Below are positions 41,349 through 50,534 of a DNA stretch of 64,000 nt, in pieces (position 1 is the first letter of the stretch; every line of letters begins with the position of its first letter). Under the pieces are notes generated by a model. The model saw only the letters and a program-made list of their open reading frames with translations. It did no database searches and had not been told where the DNA came from. The stretch comes from Eubacteriaceae bacterium UBA6119 (lineage in GTDB: Bacteria; Bacillota; Clostridia; Eubacteriales; UBA1433): positions 239,635-303,634 of the forward strand of contig DIVZ01000007.1 in the NCBI GenBank assembly GCA_002423395.1, in the 5' to 3' direction. The position numbers were made by a program, and so were the translations under genes.

Positions 41349-42209
41349 ATGCTTAAAAAGGGACTTTTTAAACAACCTAAAAATGAGCTTGAAAAGGGCG
41401 GAAGAATGCCTAAAAAGCCAGTTTCGGAACAAGGCACCGAGCTTACCAGCCAATGCCCTGCCTGTAATCTTAAAACTCCTGTGACAATGCTGCTTGATAA
41501 TTTCAATGTATGCAATTGCGGTTATCATTTTCAATTCAACGCGCGCCAGCGTATAGATTTTATAGCTGACGAAGGTAGTTTTTGCGAAATGTTTGATAAC
41601 TTGGAAAGTGTGGATATAATTTCTTTTCCCGGCTATGAAGGCAAGTTAAAAAACGCTAAACTCGCAAGCAAGGAGCGCGAAGCCGTTGTATGCGGAACAG
41701 CTGAAATAGGCAAAAACAAATGCGCGCTGTTTGTAATGGAATCGGGCTTTATGATGGGGAGCATGGGTTCGGTTGTTGGCGAAAAAGTAACGAGAATGTT
41801 TGAATATGCGACAGAAAATAATCTTCCTGTAGTAGGGTATACCGTATCGGGAGGAGCCAGAATGCAGGAAGGGATAATTTCATTAATGCAGATGGCAAAA
41901 ACCAGCGGCGCTGTTAAAAGACACAGTGACGCGGGCGGATTTTATCTGGCAGTGCTCACTCATCCCACGACAGGCGGAGTGACGGCGAGCTTTGCATCGG
42001 AAGGCGATATAATACTTGCAGAACCGCAGGCTCTAATAGGATTCGCGGGACCAAGGGTTATAGAGCAGACTATAAGAAAAAAGCTGCCGCCTGAATTTCA
42101 GACAGCGGAATTTTTGCTTGACAAAGGCTTTATTGATAATATAGCTCCGCGAAAAGACCAAAAACAGCTTATAAGCAAATTATTATCAATGCATAAGAGG
42201 AGTTGGTAG
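41349..42209 (+). CDS. accD: Acetyl-CoA carboxylase carboxyltransferase beta subunit (AccD)
   Basis: 286 residues. N-terminal zinc ribbon with CPAC (near residue 35) and CNCGYHF (near 54), then the crotonase-like fold including GSMGSVVGEKVTRMFEYA near 138 and GGVTASFASEGDIILAEP near 212. Pairs with AccA to move the carboxyl to acetyl-CoA. The zinc ribbon spacing is standard. Starts three bases after accC; the ribosome site AGAGAGG falls in the end of accC. Confidence 0.96.
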   Translation: MLKKGLFKQPKNELEKGGRMPKKPVSEQGTELTSQCPACNLKTPVTMLLDNFNVCNCGYHFQFNARQRIDFIADEGSFCEMFDNLESVDIISFPGYEGKLKNAKLASKEREAVVCGTAEIGKNKCALFVMESGFMMGSMGSVVGEKVTRMFEYATENNLPVVGYTVSGGARMQEGIISLMQMAKTSGAVKRHSDAGGFYLAVLTHPTTGGVTASFASEGDIILAEPQALIGFAGPRVIEQTIRKKLPPEFQTAEFLLDKGFIDNIAPRKDQKQLISKLLSMHKRSW

Positions 42210-42210
42210 T

Positions 42211-42996
42211 ATGAGCGCATTTGAAAAAGTTTTAGCATCAAGAGCAAAAGACCGCCCGACAGGTCTTGCTTATATAATCGCGATATTTGACGATTTTATT
42301 GAACTTCACGGCGACAGGCGCTTCGCTGAAGATACCGCCATTGCAGGAGGCATAGCAAGGCTTAATGATATGCCTGTTACCGTAATAGCAATGGATAAGG
42401 GCAATACTACAAAAGAAAAAATCTACCGCAATTTCGGGTCGCCAAACCCAGAAGGTTACAGAAAAGCGTTAAGGCTTATGAAACAGGCGGAGAAGTTTCG
42501 CCGTCCTGTTATCTGCTTTGTAGATACGTCAGGCGCATTCTGCGGAATAGGCGCGGAAGAGAGAGGACAGGGACTTGCTATTGCCGAGAACTTAATGGAG
42601 ATGATGACGCTTAAAGTGCCTGTAATATCGATTTTTATAGGCGAGGGAGGAAGCGGCGGAGCGCTTGCGCTTGCTGTTGCCGATGAAGTGTGGATGCTTG
42701 AAAACGCGATGTATTCGGTAATAAGTCCGGAAGGCTGCGCGAGTATATTATGGAAAGACCCTAAAAAAGTAAAAGAAGCAGCTGAAAGTTTAAAACTAAC
42801 CGCGCAGGATTTGAAAAAATTAGGCGTAATTGAAGAAATTATTGCAGAGCCGAAAAAAGGATTTGAAAGTGTATATAAACTACTGGAATCTAAGTTAACA
42901 GATGCTTTGAGCCGGAGTTTAAAAATTCCGGCTGAAGAACTGATCTGTAAGCGATATGAAAGGTTTAGGAAATTCGGCGTATTTAAAGAGATATAA
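42211..42996 (+). CDS. accA: Acetyl-CoA carboxylase carboxyltransferase alpha subunit (AccA)
   Basis: 261 residues, shorter than the roughly 315-residue E. coli protein because the N-terminal helix part is lacking, as in many Firmicutes. Core GDRRFAEDTAIAGGIARL near residue 35, DTSGAFCGIGAEERGQGLAI near 108 and IGEGGSGGALALAVADEV near 144 are clear. Start has AGAGGAG upstream, one base after accD. It is the last gene of the operon, followed by a terminator. Confidence 0.96.
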   Translation: MSAFEKVLASRAKDRPTGLAYIIAIFDDFIELHGDRRFAEDTAIAGGIARLNDMPVTVIAMDKGNTTKEKIYRNFGSPNPEGYRKALRLMKQAEKFRRPVICFVDTSGAFCGIGAEERGQGLAIAENLMEMMTLKVPVISIFIGEGGSGGALALAVADEVWMLENAMYSVISPEGCASILWKDPKKVKEAAESLKLTAQDLKKLGVIEEIIAEPKKGFESVYKLLESKLTDALSRSLKIPAEELICKRYERFRKFGVFKEI

Positions 42997-43011
42997 TATT
43001 GATAAATAATT

Positions 43012-43042
43012 AGTTGTATGGTATGTCTATACAACTTTTTTA
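43012..43042 (+). terminator. Terminator of the fab/acc operon
   Basis: Stem AGTTGTAT/ATACAACT followed by seven T. Confidence 0.85.
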
Positions 43043-43114
43043 TTTCTTTTAAATGATATAAACTGTATAATTATATAAAAATTAATAGCAGAAAATGTTA
43101 AATAGAGGATATTT

Positions 43115-43609
43115 ATGATAAGAGAAGTACAGACAAAAGACGCAAAGCAAATAGCCGACATTTACAGATATTACGTGGAAAACTCGACAGCTACATTTGA
43201 AACGGTGCCGCTTAGTGAAGAAGAATTTTTATCTAAGATAAAAAAATTTAAAAATAATTATCCGTGGCTTGTTTATGAAGAAGAAGGCAAAGTCGTAGGG
43301 TATGCATATGCCGGAAAGTTTAAAGAAAAACCAGCCTACAATACGACAGTAGAGCTTACAATTTATTTTCATAAAGATTACTGTAAAAAAGGATACGGAA
43401 AAGAGCTGTCGCTTGCGCTGCTTGAAAAATTAAAAAAGTATTCTTATTATTTAGCGTACGTATGCATTACATACCCGAATGTTGCGAGTCAAAAACTTAC
43501 GGAGTCGCTGGGATTTGAGCGCGTAGGCATATTTAAAAATATCGGACGAAAAAACGGCCAATGGCTCAGCGTAATTGATTATATAAAACCGATAAAAGAA
43601 TTTGATTAA
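43115..43609 (+). CDS. GNAT acetyltransferase, phosphinothricin-N-acetyltransferase-like
   Basis: 164 residues. Opening MIREVQTKDAKQIADIYRYY and the YVENSTATFETVPLS substrate strand are those of the PAT/YwnH group; the acetyl-CoA loop is in HKDYCKKGYGKELSLALLE near residue 90. Likely modifies a small amine such as methionine sulfoximine, but the substrate is inference. It is followed by the SRAP gene after nine bases, so the two share a transcript. Confidence 0.92.
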   Translation: MIREVQTKDAKQIADIYRYYVENSTATFETVPLSEEEFLSKIKKFKNNYPWLVYEEEGKVVGYAYAGKFKEKPAYNTTVELTIYFHKDYCKKGYGKELSLALLEKLKKYSYYLAYVCITYPNVASQKLTESLGFERVGIFKNIGRKNGQWLSVIDYIKPIKEFD

Positions 43610-43618
43610 AGGTATATT

Positions 43619-44206
43619 ATGTGCGGAAGATACGCTTTTTTTTCGGATGAGGAAAACATTGAGATAAGAAGAATAGCCGAAATGGTGGGTAAAAAATACG
43701 GTGAGGGAAGTATGCCTGACGGGGAGATATTTCCTTCAGATAAAGCTGTTGTACTGTTATCAGACGATAATAAAAAGATTATAGACGCTGAAATAATGAA
43801 CTGGGGATATGCAAGTATTAAACAAAACACCCTGGTTATAAACGCAAGGGCGGAAACGGCGGACAGCATAAATATGTTTGCGAAAAGTATGGAGCTATAC
43901 CGATGTATCGTTCCGTCAACAGGGTTTTACGAATGGGCGAAAGAAGAAAAAGATGGTGAAAGCGTTAAAAGCAAATATCTTTTTAATCTGGAAGGTCAGG
44001 GAATGGTATATATGGCCGGACTGTATAACAAAGACAAAAAGTTCGCTATAATTACTACAAAGGCTAATGATTCAATGGAAAAAATACATAATCGTATGCC
44101 TCTAATCATTCAGAAAAAGTATTTGCGCGACTGGATATTTGATAATGAATTTGCTTACAGGTATTTAAAAGAAACGCCGCCCGGTATTATATACAGAGCG
44201 GTGTAA
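43619..44206 (+). CDS. SRAP/HMCES-family DNA-protein crosslink protein (YedK-like)
   Basis: 195 residues. Protects abasic sites in single-stranded DNA by forming a thiazolidine crosslink through Cys2. The essential residues are all in place: MCGRYAF with Cys2, the NARAETA loop near residue 76, GFYEW near 101 and IHNRMPLI near 149. Initiator Met must be removed for activity. Ribosome site AAAGGTATATT. Pairs with the acetyltransferase gene upstream. Confidence 0.95.
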   Translation: MCGRYAFFSDEENIEIRRIAEMVGKKYGEGSMPDGEIFPSDKAVVLLSDDNKKIIDAEIMNWGYASIKQNTLVINARAETADSINMFAKSMELYRCIVPSTGFYEWAKEEKDGESVKSKYLFNLEGQGMVYMAGLYNKDKKFAIITTKANDSMEKIHNRMPLIIQKKYLRDWIFDNEFAYRYLKETPPGIIYRAV

Positions 44207-44218
44207 GATAAGATTTTT

Positions 44219-46207
44219 TTACTCGACAATTTTATAATAAGCTCTGGCGGTAAGAGAATATACAAGGGCGTAGATTAAACTGAATGCAACTACTGTTCCC
44301 AATACACACCAAGCAAACAAAATAATATTCGTAAGATTAAGAGCTTCTAACAGCTTCGTTATCATTTTAAACGCTGCCGCTATATGAATTACGGCTGCGA
44401 TAAGAGGCAGAAAGAATACCGTAAGCACCTGAGTTTTTACCGTGCTTCTGACTTCTGTGCGGCTCATACCGACTTTCTGCATTATTTCAAAGCGCTGTTT
44501 ATCATCATATCCTTCGGAAACTTGTTTATAGTAAATAATAAGCACAGTCGCCATCATAAATAAAATTCCGAGAAAGATTCCCAAAAAGAACAATCCGCCG
44601 TAAATTGTAAGAAATTCTTCGCGTATGCTTTCAGCGCATCCTACGTAAATTTGGTCTGAATGAATACTTTTCGAGTTGTTTAATGCTGTGTTTATATTAT
44701 TATAAAGCTCAAGCTGCGATGCGCTGTTAACGTTCGTATCAAAGCCGTAATAATAATTAAGATTGGTATTAGACGCCTTATCCAAAGCAATAGAATTGTA
44801 TATATTCATTATAGCTTTTTCGCTCGGCGCTATGAACATTAAGTAATTGTCTGAATACTTAATAGATGTATATTTAGCCAGGCCGGTATCGTCGGTTAAT
44901 TTAATTGTCTTATAATTTTTATCCGCAAATGTTACATTATTGCCGATAGCAGTCTTTTTTAAAAAAACAATTAATTCATTTTCTTTAAGCGATAATGATG
45001 AGTTGTTAATTCTATTGTATTCATCAAGAGGAATGAACAATGCCGCAGTTGCTTCATTGTTTAAATATACACCATTGCTGACAAAAGAAAGACTATCTTC
45101 TTTTTGCGACACCATAAAATTAAGGTATCTCAATTTAATTGTATCAATGCTGCTGTTTTTTGATTCTGATAATGTTTTTTCAATAATTTCATTTAAATAT
45201 TGGCAGTCTTGTACAGATATGCTTTGAGCGGTGACTTCTATATTTCTTGGATATAAATTGCGAAGAGCGTCATCAAGCCCTAAGTACATGCATACTGTAG
45301 TGGAAATCATAACCAAGACCATAGTAGAGAGTATGCAGATATTCGCAAGACCTACAGCGTTTTGTTTCATACGGTAAAGCATTCCCGAAATTGTTGTGAA
45401 ATGGTTTGTTTGGTAATAATAGCCTTTATTTTTGCGAAGTATTTTTAGTAATGCTATACTGCCGGCGATAAACAAAAGATAAGTGCCTATTATTACCAAT
45501 AATACTGCTATAAAAAACAATCCTATGGCGGCAAGAGGAGAATCTGTAGTGATGGCAATAAAGTAACCTGAAAGAAGACTTATCGCACCCATTATAGCAA
45601 GAACCCATTTTGTTTTAGGCTCGCGCTCACCGACGTTGGAGCCATACAAAAGCTCAATCGGTTTGGCAAAATGCAGCTGCCGAAGAGTATTTAAATATAT
45701 TAAAATAAATATGGCTATAAATACAATAAAAGTTATTGCAACAGCATAAATTGATATTTGGAAGCCGAAAGAAATGTTAAATTTTAAAAGTTTTGCAAGT
45801 ATCATTATCATTAATCGGCTGAACAGTATACCGCACAATAATCCGCCTATAAGACCTGCTGCTGCTACAATCAAGTTTTCTATTCCTAAAACGCGCGCCA
45901 AATTTCGTTTATCCATTCCAAGTATGTTAAAAAGACCGAATTCTTTTTTGCGCCTTTTGATTAAAAAGCTGTTTGTATAAAACAAGAATATTGATGCGAA
46001 GATGCCTATGATGACTGTGCCGAAAATCATAATAGTCTTAATATAAACGCTTCCGGTCATTTTCGATATACCATCGTTAGTGAATATAAAACACATAATA
46101 TAAAACATCATAACAGTGCCGATGGACGTTAAAATATAAGGAAAATAAAATTTGCCGTTTTTCTTAATGTTTGATACGGCAAGTTTTGCATAAAACATTT
46201 TACTCAT
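44219..46207 (-). CDS. BceB-type ABC permease of a peptide-antibiotic resistance module
   Basis: 662 residues, about ten spans, with a large external loop between spans 7 and 8 (about residues 310-520) as in BceB. The opening NIKKNGKFYFPYILTSIGTV and the RRKKEFGLFNILGMDKRNL segment are typical FtsX-like features. Detects or removes bacitracin-like or lantibiotic peptides at the membrane. Its ATG overlaps the ATPase stop by four bases (ATGA). Specificity cannot be read from the loop. Confidence 0.95.
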   Translation of the reverse strand: MSKMFYAKLAVSNIKKNGKFYFPYILTSIGTVMMFYIMCFIFTNDGISKMTGSVYIKTIMIFGTVIIGIFASIFLFYTNSFLIKRRKKEFGLFNILGMDKRNLARVLGIENLIVAAAGLIGGLLCGILFSRLMIMILAKLLKFNISFGFQISIYAVAITFIVFIAIFILIYLNTLRQLHFAKPIELLYGSNVGEREPKTKWVLAIMGAISLLSGYFIAITTDSPLAAIGLFFIAVLLVIIGTYLLFIAGSIALLKILRKNKGYYYQTNHFTTISGMLYRMKQNAVGLANICILSTMVLVMISTTVCMYLGLDDALRNLYPRNIEVTAQSISVQDCQYLNEIIEKTLSESKNSSIDTIKLRYLNFMVSQKEDSLSFVSNGVYLNNEATAALFIPLDEYNRINNSSLSLKENELIVFLKKTAIGNNVTFADKNYKTIKLTDDTGLAKYTSIKYSDNYLMFIAPSEKAIMNIYNSIALDKASNTNLNYYYGFDTNVNSASQLELYNNINTALNNSKSIHSDQIYVGCAESIREEFLTIYGGLFFLGIFLGILFMMATVLIIYYKQVSEGYDDKQRFEIMQKVGMSRTEVRSTVKTQVLTVFFLPLIAAVIHIAAAFKMITKLLEALNLTNIILFAWCVLGTVVAFSLIYALVYSLTARAYYKIVE

Positions 46208-46986
46208 TTTATTTTATTCTCCTGCTTATTATTTGCGCCGGCTGCTAATACGGTAAGCGTGTCTGAGATTTTCGCAAACATTTCTTGTTTAGTCATGTTG
46301 GCTTTATACAACTGATGAAATACCTCTCCGTCGCGAAGGAAAAGAACCCTTTTGGCATGGCTTGCAGCTTTAATAGAGTGAGTTACCATTAAAACAGTCT
46401 GCCCCTCATTATTGATATTTTCAAACAAAGACAGCAGGCTGTCAGCTGATTTTGAATCAAGAGCGCCTGTGGGTTCATCGGCAAGTATAAGCTGGGGGGT
46501 TGTAATAAGAGCGCGAGCTACCGCTGTTCTTTGCTTCTGGCCTCCTGAGACTTCGTAAGGATATTTTGAAAGTATATCGCTGATATCTAATTTAGCGGCA
46601 ATAGGCTTAAGGCGCGCATTCATTTCATCATAAGATTTTCCGCAAAGCACCAATGGAAGGTATATATTATCCTGAATAGAAAAAGTATCGAGCAGATTAA
46701 AATCCTGGAAAACAAAGCCCAAATTATCGCGGCGGAAAGAAGATATTTCTTTTTCGCTTATAGAGACTATATTTTGTCCATTAAGTAAAACTTCGCCGCT
46801 TGTGGGTTTGTCAAGAGATGCGATAATGTTTAACAGCGTAGTTTTTCCCGAACCGCTTTCGCCCATTATGGCAACATATTCGCCTTTTTCCACCGAAAAA
46901 GAAACGTTGGATAATGCCTGAACTTTTGAAGAGCCGAAACGCGTGGTGTATATTTTTTTTAAATTATTTATCTCTAAGATAGTCAT
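46204..46986 (-). CDS. BceA-type ABC ATPase
   Basis: 260 residues. Walker A MGESGSGKTTLLNI near residue 40, signature VSGGQKQRTAVARAL near 144, Walker B LILADEPTGALDSKS near 165, H-loop VTHS near 200. It is of the LolD/MacB type, coupled to BceB by overlapping stop and start. Start has AAAGGAGAAA upstream. Expected to be induced by the downstream-encoded response regulator through the site at 47078. Confidence 0.95.
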   Translation of the reverse strand: MTILEINNLKKIYTTRFGSSKVQALSNVSFSVEKGEYVAIMGESGSGKTTLLNIIASLDKPTSGEVLLNGQNIVSISEKEISSFRRDNLGFVFQDFNLLDTFSIQDNIYLPLVLCGKSYDEMNARLKPIAAKLDISDILSKYPYEVSGGQKQRTAVARALITTPQLILADEPTGALDSKSADSLLSLFENINNEGQTVLMVTHSIKAASHAKRVLFLRDGEVFHQLYKANMTKQEMFAKISDTLTVLAAGANNKQENKIK

Positions 46987-47077
46987 TTTATTTCTCCTTT
47001 AATATTATTACACCACAGATTTTATAAAAAAAACAAACGCGCTGCCATAATTCCGGCTTACATTTGATATTGTCATC

Positions 47078-47091
47078 TTACATTTTTGTAA
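47078..47091. promoter_or_regulatory. BceR-type operator ahead of bceAB
   Basis: TTACA-TTTT-TGTAA, identical in form to the TNACA-N4-TGTAA pattern I know for BceR-like regulators. It lies about 92 bases upstream of the ATPase start, with a TATAAA-type -10 near 47020 and no good -35, as expected for an activated promoter. Confidence 0.75.
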
Positions 47092-47106
47092 GGTTTAGCA
47101 ATTAAC

Positions 47107-48093
47107 CTATGATTTAAAATTAATTCTGACTTCCGTGCCTTCTGTTATACGAGAGGCGATTGATATGGCATGCCCGAGCTTTAACAGTATTCTTTTGCAA
47201 AGATACAGGCCGATGCCTGTTGATTTTTTATCATACCTTCCGTTATATCCGGTAAAACCTTTTTCAAATACTCTTGGAAGGTCTTCTTGCGCTATTCCGA
47301 TGCCAGTATCTTTTATAACAAGGGTGCTGTAGTTTTCCAGGTAAATTGAAATATAACCTTCTTTTGTGTATTTCAGCGAATTTGAAAGTATCTGCTCTAT
47401 TGCAAAAGAAAGCCATTTTTCATCTGTCAGCGCGAAAAAAGAAGTTTCATCCAAATGCAGATTAATCTTCTTCTTTATAAATAAATGAGCGTATTTGCGA
47501 ACTGACTTCTTTACTATATCAAAAATATCATACTTTTTTAACACAAAATCCGTTGTATCGCTGTCGAGACGCAGATATGACAGCACCATTTCAACATACT
47601 GTTCTATCTTTTGAAGCTGGTCTTTTAATTCTGTATTATCATTTTTATTATCAGATTGAATAAGAAGTCTCATAGCGGCAATAGGCGTTTTAATTTGATG
47701 CGCCCAAAGGGTGTAGTAATCAATCATATCACTCATAGACTTGTCTTTAACTGAGAGCAGCGATAATTTATCATTATGAATTAATTTAATTAACGCAATA
47801 TAATCTTTTTCTATAAGACCGTACGGGGATGGCAGGTTTTCTGTACTTACTGTTATTTGATTTTGTATGTCTATAAGCAGTTTATGCTTTTTATAAAAAC
47901 GCCACAAATCAAATGACATAAAAATAAAAGCAATAAAAACACACAAAAGAGACGCATACAAAATATTAGACAAGGAAAGATTGCTTAAATATGATACTAC
48001 AGCAAATATTAGTGTAAATATAATAAAGAACAAAATGCTTTTTATATGGATATAAAGATATTCAAAAAACAGCCTGATAAAATTTACACGCAT
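47107..48093 (-). CDS. BceS-type sensor histidine kinase
   Basis: 328 residues with two adjacent N-terminal spans and almost no external loop, the intramembrane-sensing type. Dimerisation histidine in YYTLWAHQIKTPIAA near residue 132, N-box EQILSNSLKYT near 240, G boxes DTGIGIAQEDL and GIGLYLCK near 262-300. In this class sensing is relayed from the BceAB transporter. It lies three bases from the response regulator gene and shares its transcript. Confidence 0.94.
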   Translation of the reverse strand: MRVNFIRLFFEYLYIHIKSILFFIIFTLIFAVVSYLSNLSLSNILYASLLCVFIAFIFMSFDLWRFYKKHKLLIDIQNQITVSTENLPSPYGLIEKDYIALIKLIHNDKLSLLSVKDKSMSDMIDYYTLWAHQIKTPIAAMRLLIQSDNKNDNTELKDQLQKIEQYVEMVLSYLRLDSDTTDFVLKKYDIFDIVKKSVRKYAHLFIKKKINLHLDETSFFALTDEKWLSFAIEQILSNSLKYTKEGYISIYLENYSTLVIKDTGIGIAQEDLPRVFEKGFTGYNGRYDKKSTGIGLYLCKRILLKLGHAISIASRITEGTEVRINFKS

Positions 48094-48096
48094 AAA

Positions 48097-48768
48097 TTAC
48101 TCCACAATATAACCAAGCCCTTTTTTTGTGTTTATAAAATCCGTAAGAGCAGCGTCCTCAAGTTTTTTTCTGAGTCTTGTTATATTTACTGTCAAAGTAT
48201 TATCATCTATAAAAACGTCGGTTTCCCAAAGGCATGTCATAATTGCATCACGGCTTACAATACTTCCTTTGTTTTCCATCAAAAGTCTTAAAATTTTATA
48301 CTCATTTTTAGATAAATCAATTTTGTTTTCGTAATAAGTAAGAGTATTATCGGCAGTATTTAATATCGCGCCCTTATGTTCATAAATTTTTACATACCCT
48401 GTAAAATCGTAAGCGCGGCGAAGCATAGCCTGAATTTTTGCCGTAAGGACATTTATATCAAAAGGCTTTGCGATAAAATCATCAGCTCCCATATTCATAG
48501 CCATAACTATATTCATATTATCAGATGATGAAGATATAAATATAATCGGAACTTTTGATGTTTTACGAATCTCTGAGCACCAATAGTATCCGTTATATAA
48601 AGGCAGGGAGATATCCAATAAAACCAGATGAGGGTTAAATTCCGCAAATTCATGCAATACATTGCCAAAATCATTTGCGCATTCTGCTATGCATCCCCAA
48701 GATTGAATATGTTTTTTTACTGAGTTTGCAATTATTTCATCGTCTTCAATAATTAATATTTTATACAT
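48097..48768 (-). CDS. BceR-type OmpR-family response regulator
   Basis: 223 residues. Receiver with acidic pocket (IEDDEIIA at 6-13), phospho-acceptor Asp in HLVLLDISLPLY near 52, and Lys in IAKPF near 102; then an OmpR winged-helix domain with VNITRLRKKLEDA in the recognition region. First gene of RR-HK transcript; the regulated transporter operon lies just downstream with a matching operator. Confidence 0.95.
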   Translation of the reverse strand: MYKILIIEDDEIIANSVKKHIQSWGCIAECANDFGNVLHEFAEFNPHLVLLDISLPLYNGYYWCSEIRKTSKVPIIFISSSSDNMNIVMAMNMGADDFIAKPFDINVLTAKIQAMLRRAYDFTGYVKIYEHKGAILNTADNTLTYYENKIDLSKNEYKILRLLMENKGSIVSRDAIMTCLWETDVFIDDNTLTVNITRLRKKLEDAALTDFINTKKGLGYIVE

Positions 48769-49022
48769 ATAAGTCCTGTTTTAATTTTTTATTAATTATA
48801 GCATGCAGCGTCAAATAAAAAAAGACTAACAACAGATAGATTAAACATATACATTTTAAAAAAAGACTAAGTTATTTATTTTGATTTCAATTTATTCTGA
48901 ATATATTTATGTAATTTTTGTTTAAAAAAATAAAAATTTAAATAAACTTCACAAAATGTTAACATAAATATGATAAAACAAATAGTAAGCTCAATATAGA
49001 CCTAGACAATAGAAAGATATTC
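48769..49022. other. AT-rich spacer upstream of bceR and the UMF1 gene
   Basis: No gene or RNA is evident. It contains one exact 14-bp direct repeat, TAAAAAAAGACTAA, at 48816-48829 and 48857-48870, function unknown. Confidence 0.5.
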
Positions 49023-49051
49023 TTGATATTGACGGGACATAAAAGTATAAT
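49023..49051 (+). promoter_or_regulatory. Promoter of the UMF1 carrier gene
   Basis: TTGATA, 17 bases, TATAAT; leaves a 5' leader of about 100 bases without an obvious hairpin. Confidence 0.75.
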
Positions 49052-49158
49052 TAATTGCATTAAAAGAAAAACATTTCATTGCAAAGCGGCGAAATATGAA
49101 TTATAGAAATTATTATATATCCATTTATTATATTATTTAAGTAAGACAGGAGTAAAAC

Positions 49159-50475
49159 ATGAATATTAATGAAAAATCAATAAAAAAATCACGTCGATCA
49201 TGGTATTTTTATGATTTCGGTAATTCGGCATATGCTTCGGTAATTTTGCTTGCAGTATATTCAGCTTATTTTAAAAATGTAGTAGTAGGAGGCGCCGAAG
49301 GAACCAGACTGTGGGGCGTTTCGGTAGGAATAGCCGCGATTATTGTAGCGATTATTTCACCTGTCCTCGGCGCAATCGCAGACTCAACAAAATCCAAGAA
49401 AAAGTTTTTAATGATATTTACAGCAATTTCAGTAATATTTACAGCATCGCTGTTTTTCATCGGCGCGAAAGATGTCGTTTACGGAATGCTGTTTTTCATA
49501 ATCGCGGAGATTGGTTACAGAGGGTCTCAGGTATTTTATGACGCGCTGCTTACAGACGTGTCAACGCCAGAATCAATAGGAAACGTTTCGGGAAAAGGCT
49601 GGGCAATAGGAATGATAGGAGGCATCGCAGCGCTTTTACTGGTGTTACTGCCAATACAATTAATCGGCAATGAGATGATTCATATAGCGTTTTTGATAAC
49701 CGCTGTGTTCTATGCCATTTCTTCTATACCTGCATTCCTTTGGGTTAAAGAAAAACATGAAGAAGAAAAAATAAAAATAACGGCAAAGGAAACAATTAAT
49801 CAGGCGTTTAAATCAATTTCGTATACTTTTAAATCCATTAAAAATTATAAAGAATTTATTAAATATACAGTCGCATTTTTAATTTATAATGACGGAATAA
49901 TGATGCTGATGGATTTTGCCGCAATTATAGGCGCGACTTTATATGGAATGAACCAAACTCAGCTTATAATGTTTGTAATACTAATACATATTTCAGGAGC
50001 TTGCGGTGCGCTGCTTTTCGGACGAATAGCGGACAGAAAAAGCAGCAAAGAATCAATATTAGTATCATTGATTATATTGATTATATCCCTTACTGGATTA
50101 TTCTTTATTAAAAGCATGGTATGGTTTTTTGTCATTGGTTTTTTTGCAGGATTTTCGCTGTCGGGAGCTCAGGCTGTAAGCCGTACAATGGTAAGCCAGC
50201 TTGCGCCAGAAGGCAAGGTAACGGAATTTTACGGGTTTTTATCAGTTGCGGGCAGAACTTCGACATTTATTGGTCCGCTTGTATTCGGCACCATATCATA
50301 CAGAGCGAATAACTGGTATATCAATCACGGTTATGCAACACTAGCCGCAGAACAGCACGGCATGCTGTGGGCAATAGGCTCCATACTTTTATTCTTGGTA
50401 GTAGGTATTGTAATATTGTTATTTGTAAAACGAGTTACGGCTAAAAATCCTATTCATTATAGTGAAAGTCGTTAA
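49159..50475 (+). CDS. UMF1/Atg22-family MFS carrier
   Basis: 438 residues, 12 spans. The opening SRRSWYFYDFGNSAYASVIL is the family's hallmark (WYxYDxGNSAYA), with LGAIADSTKSKKK between spans 2 and 3 and GLSLSGAQAVSR-type residues near 330 (here FSLSGAQAVSRTMVSQ). Related to vacuolar amino-acid effluxers; the bacterial substrate is unknown. Ribosome site AGGAG nine bases before ATG. Its stop codon lies inside the conserved 18-bp element of the first ncRNA promoter region. Confidence 0.93.
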   Translation: MNINEKSIKKSRRSWYFYDFGNSAYASVILLAVYSAYFKNVVVGGAEGTRLWGVSVGIAAIIVAIISPVLGAIADSTKSKKKFLMIFTAISVIFTASLFFIGAKDVVYGMLFFIIAEIGYRGSQVFYDALLTDVSTPESIGNVSGKGWAIGMIGGIAALLLVLLPIQLIGNEMIHIAFLITAVFYAISSIPAFLWVKEKHEEEKIKITAKETINQAFKSISYTFKSIKNYKEFIKYTVAFLIYNDGIMMLMDFAAIIGATLYGMNQTQLIMFVILIHISGACGALLFGRIADRKSSKESILVSLIILIISLTGLFFIKSMVWFFVIGFFAGFSLSGAQAVSRTMVSQLAPEGKVTEFYGFLSVAGRTSTFIGPLVFGTISYRANNWYINHGYATLAAEQHGMLWAIGSILLFLVVGIVILLFVKRVTAKNPIHYSESR

Positions 50476-50488
50476 TTAAATATTTAAC
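50471..50488. promoter_or_regulatory. 18-bp element upstream of ncRNA 1 promoter
   Basis: GTTAATTAAATATTTAAC, identical at 52341-52358 and in both places 11 bases before the -35. Its ends are inverted (GTTAA/TTAAC), so it may be an UP element or a regulator site. Confidence 0.7.
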
Positions 50489-50499
50489 TTAATTTATTG

Positions 50500-50528
50500 T
50501 TGACAATTTAATTGTAAACGCATACAAT
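50500..50528 (+). promoter_or_regulatory. Promoter of ncRNA 1
   Basis: TTGACA, 17 bases, TACAAT. Expected start near 50535. The same -35, spacing and -10 occur before ncRNA 2. Confidence 0.9.
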
Positions 50529-50534
50529 ATCAAT

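Noticed and set aside
42456..43034. 192-codon minus-strand open frame opposite accA
   Set aside because: Shadow of the carboxyltransferase gene; no start signals.
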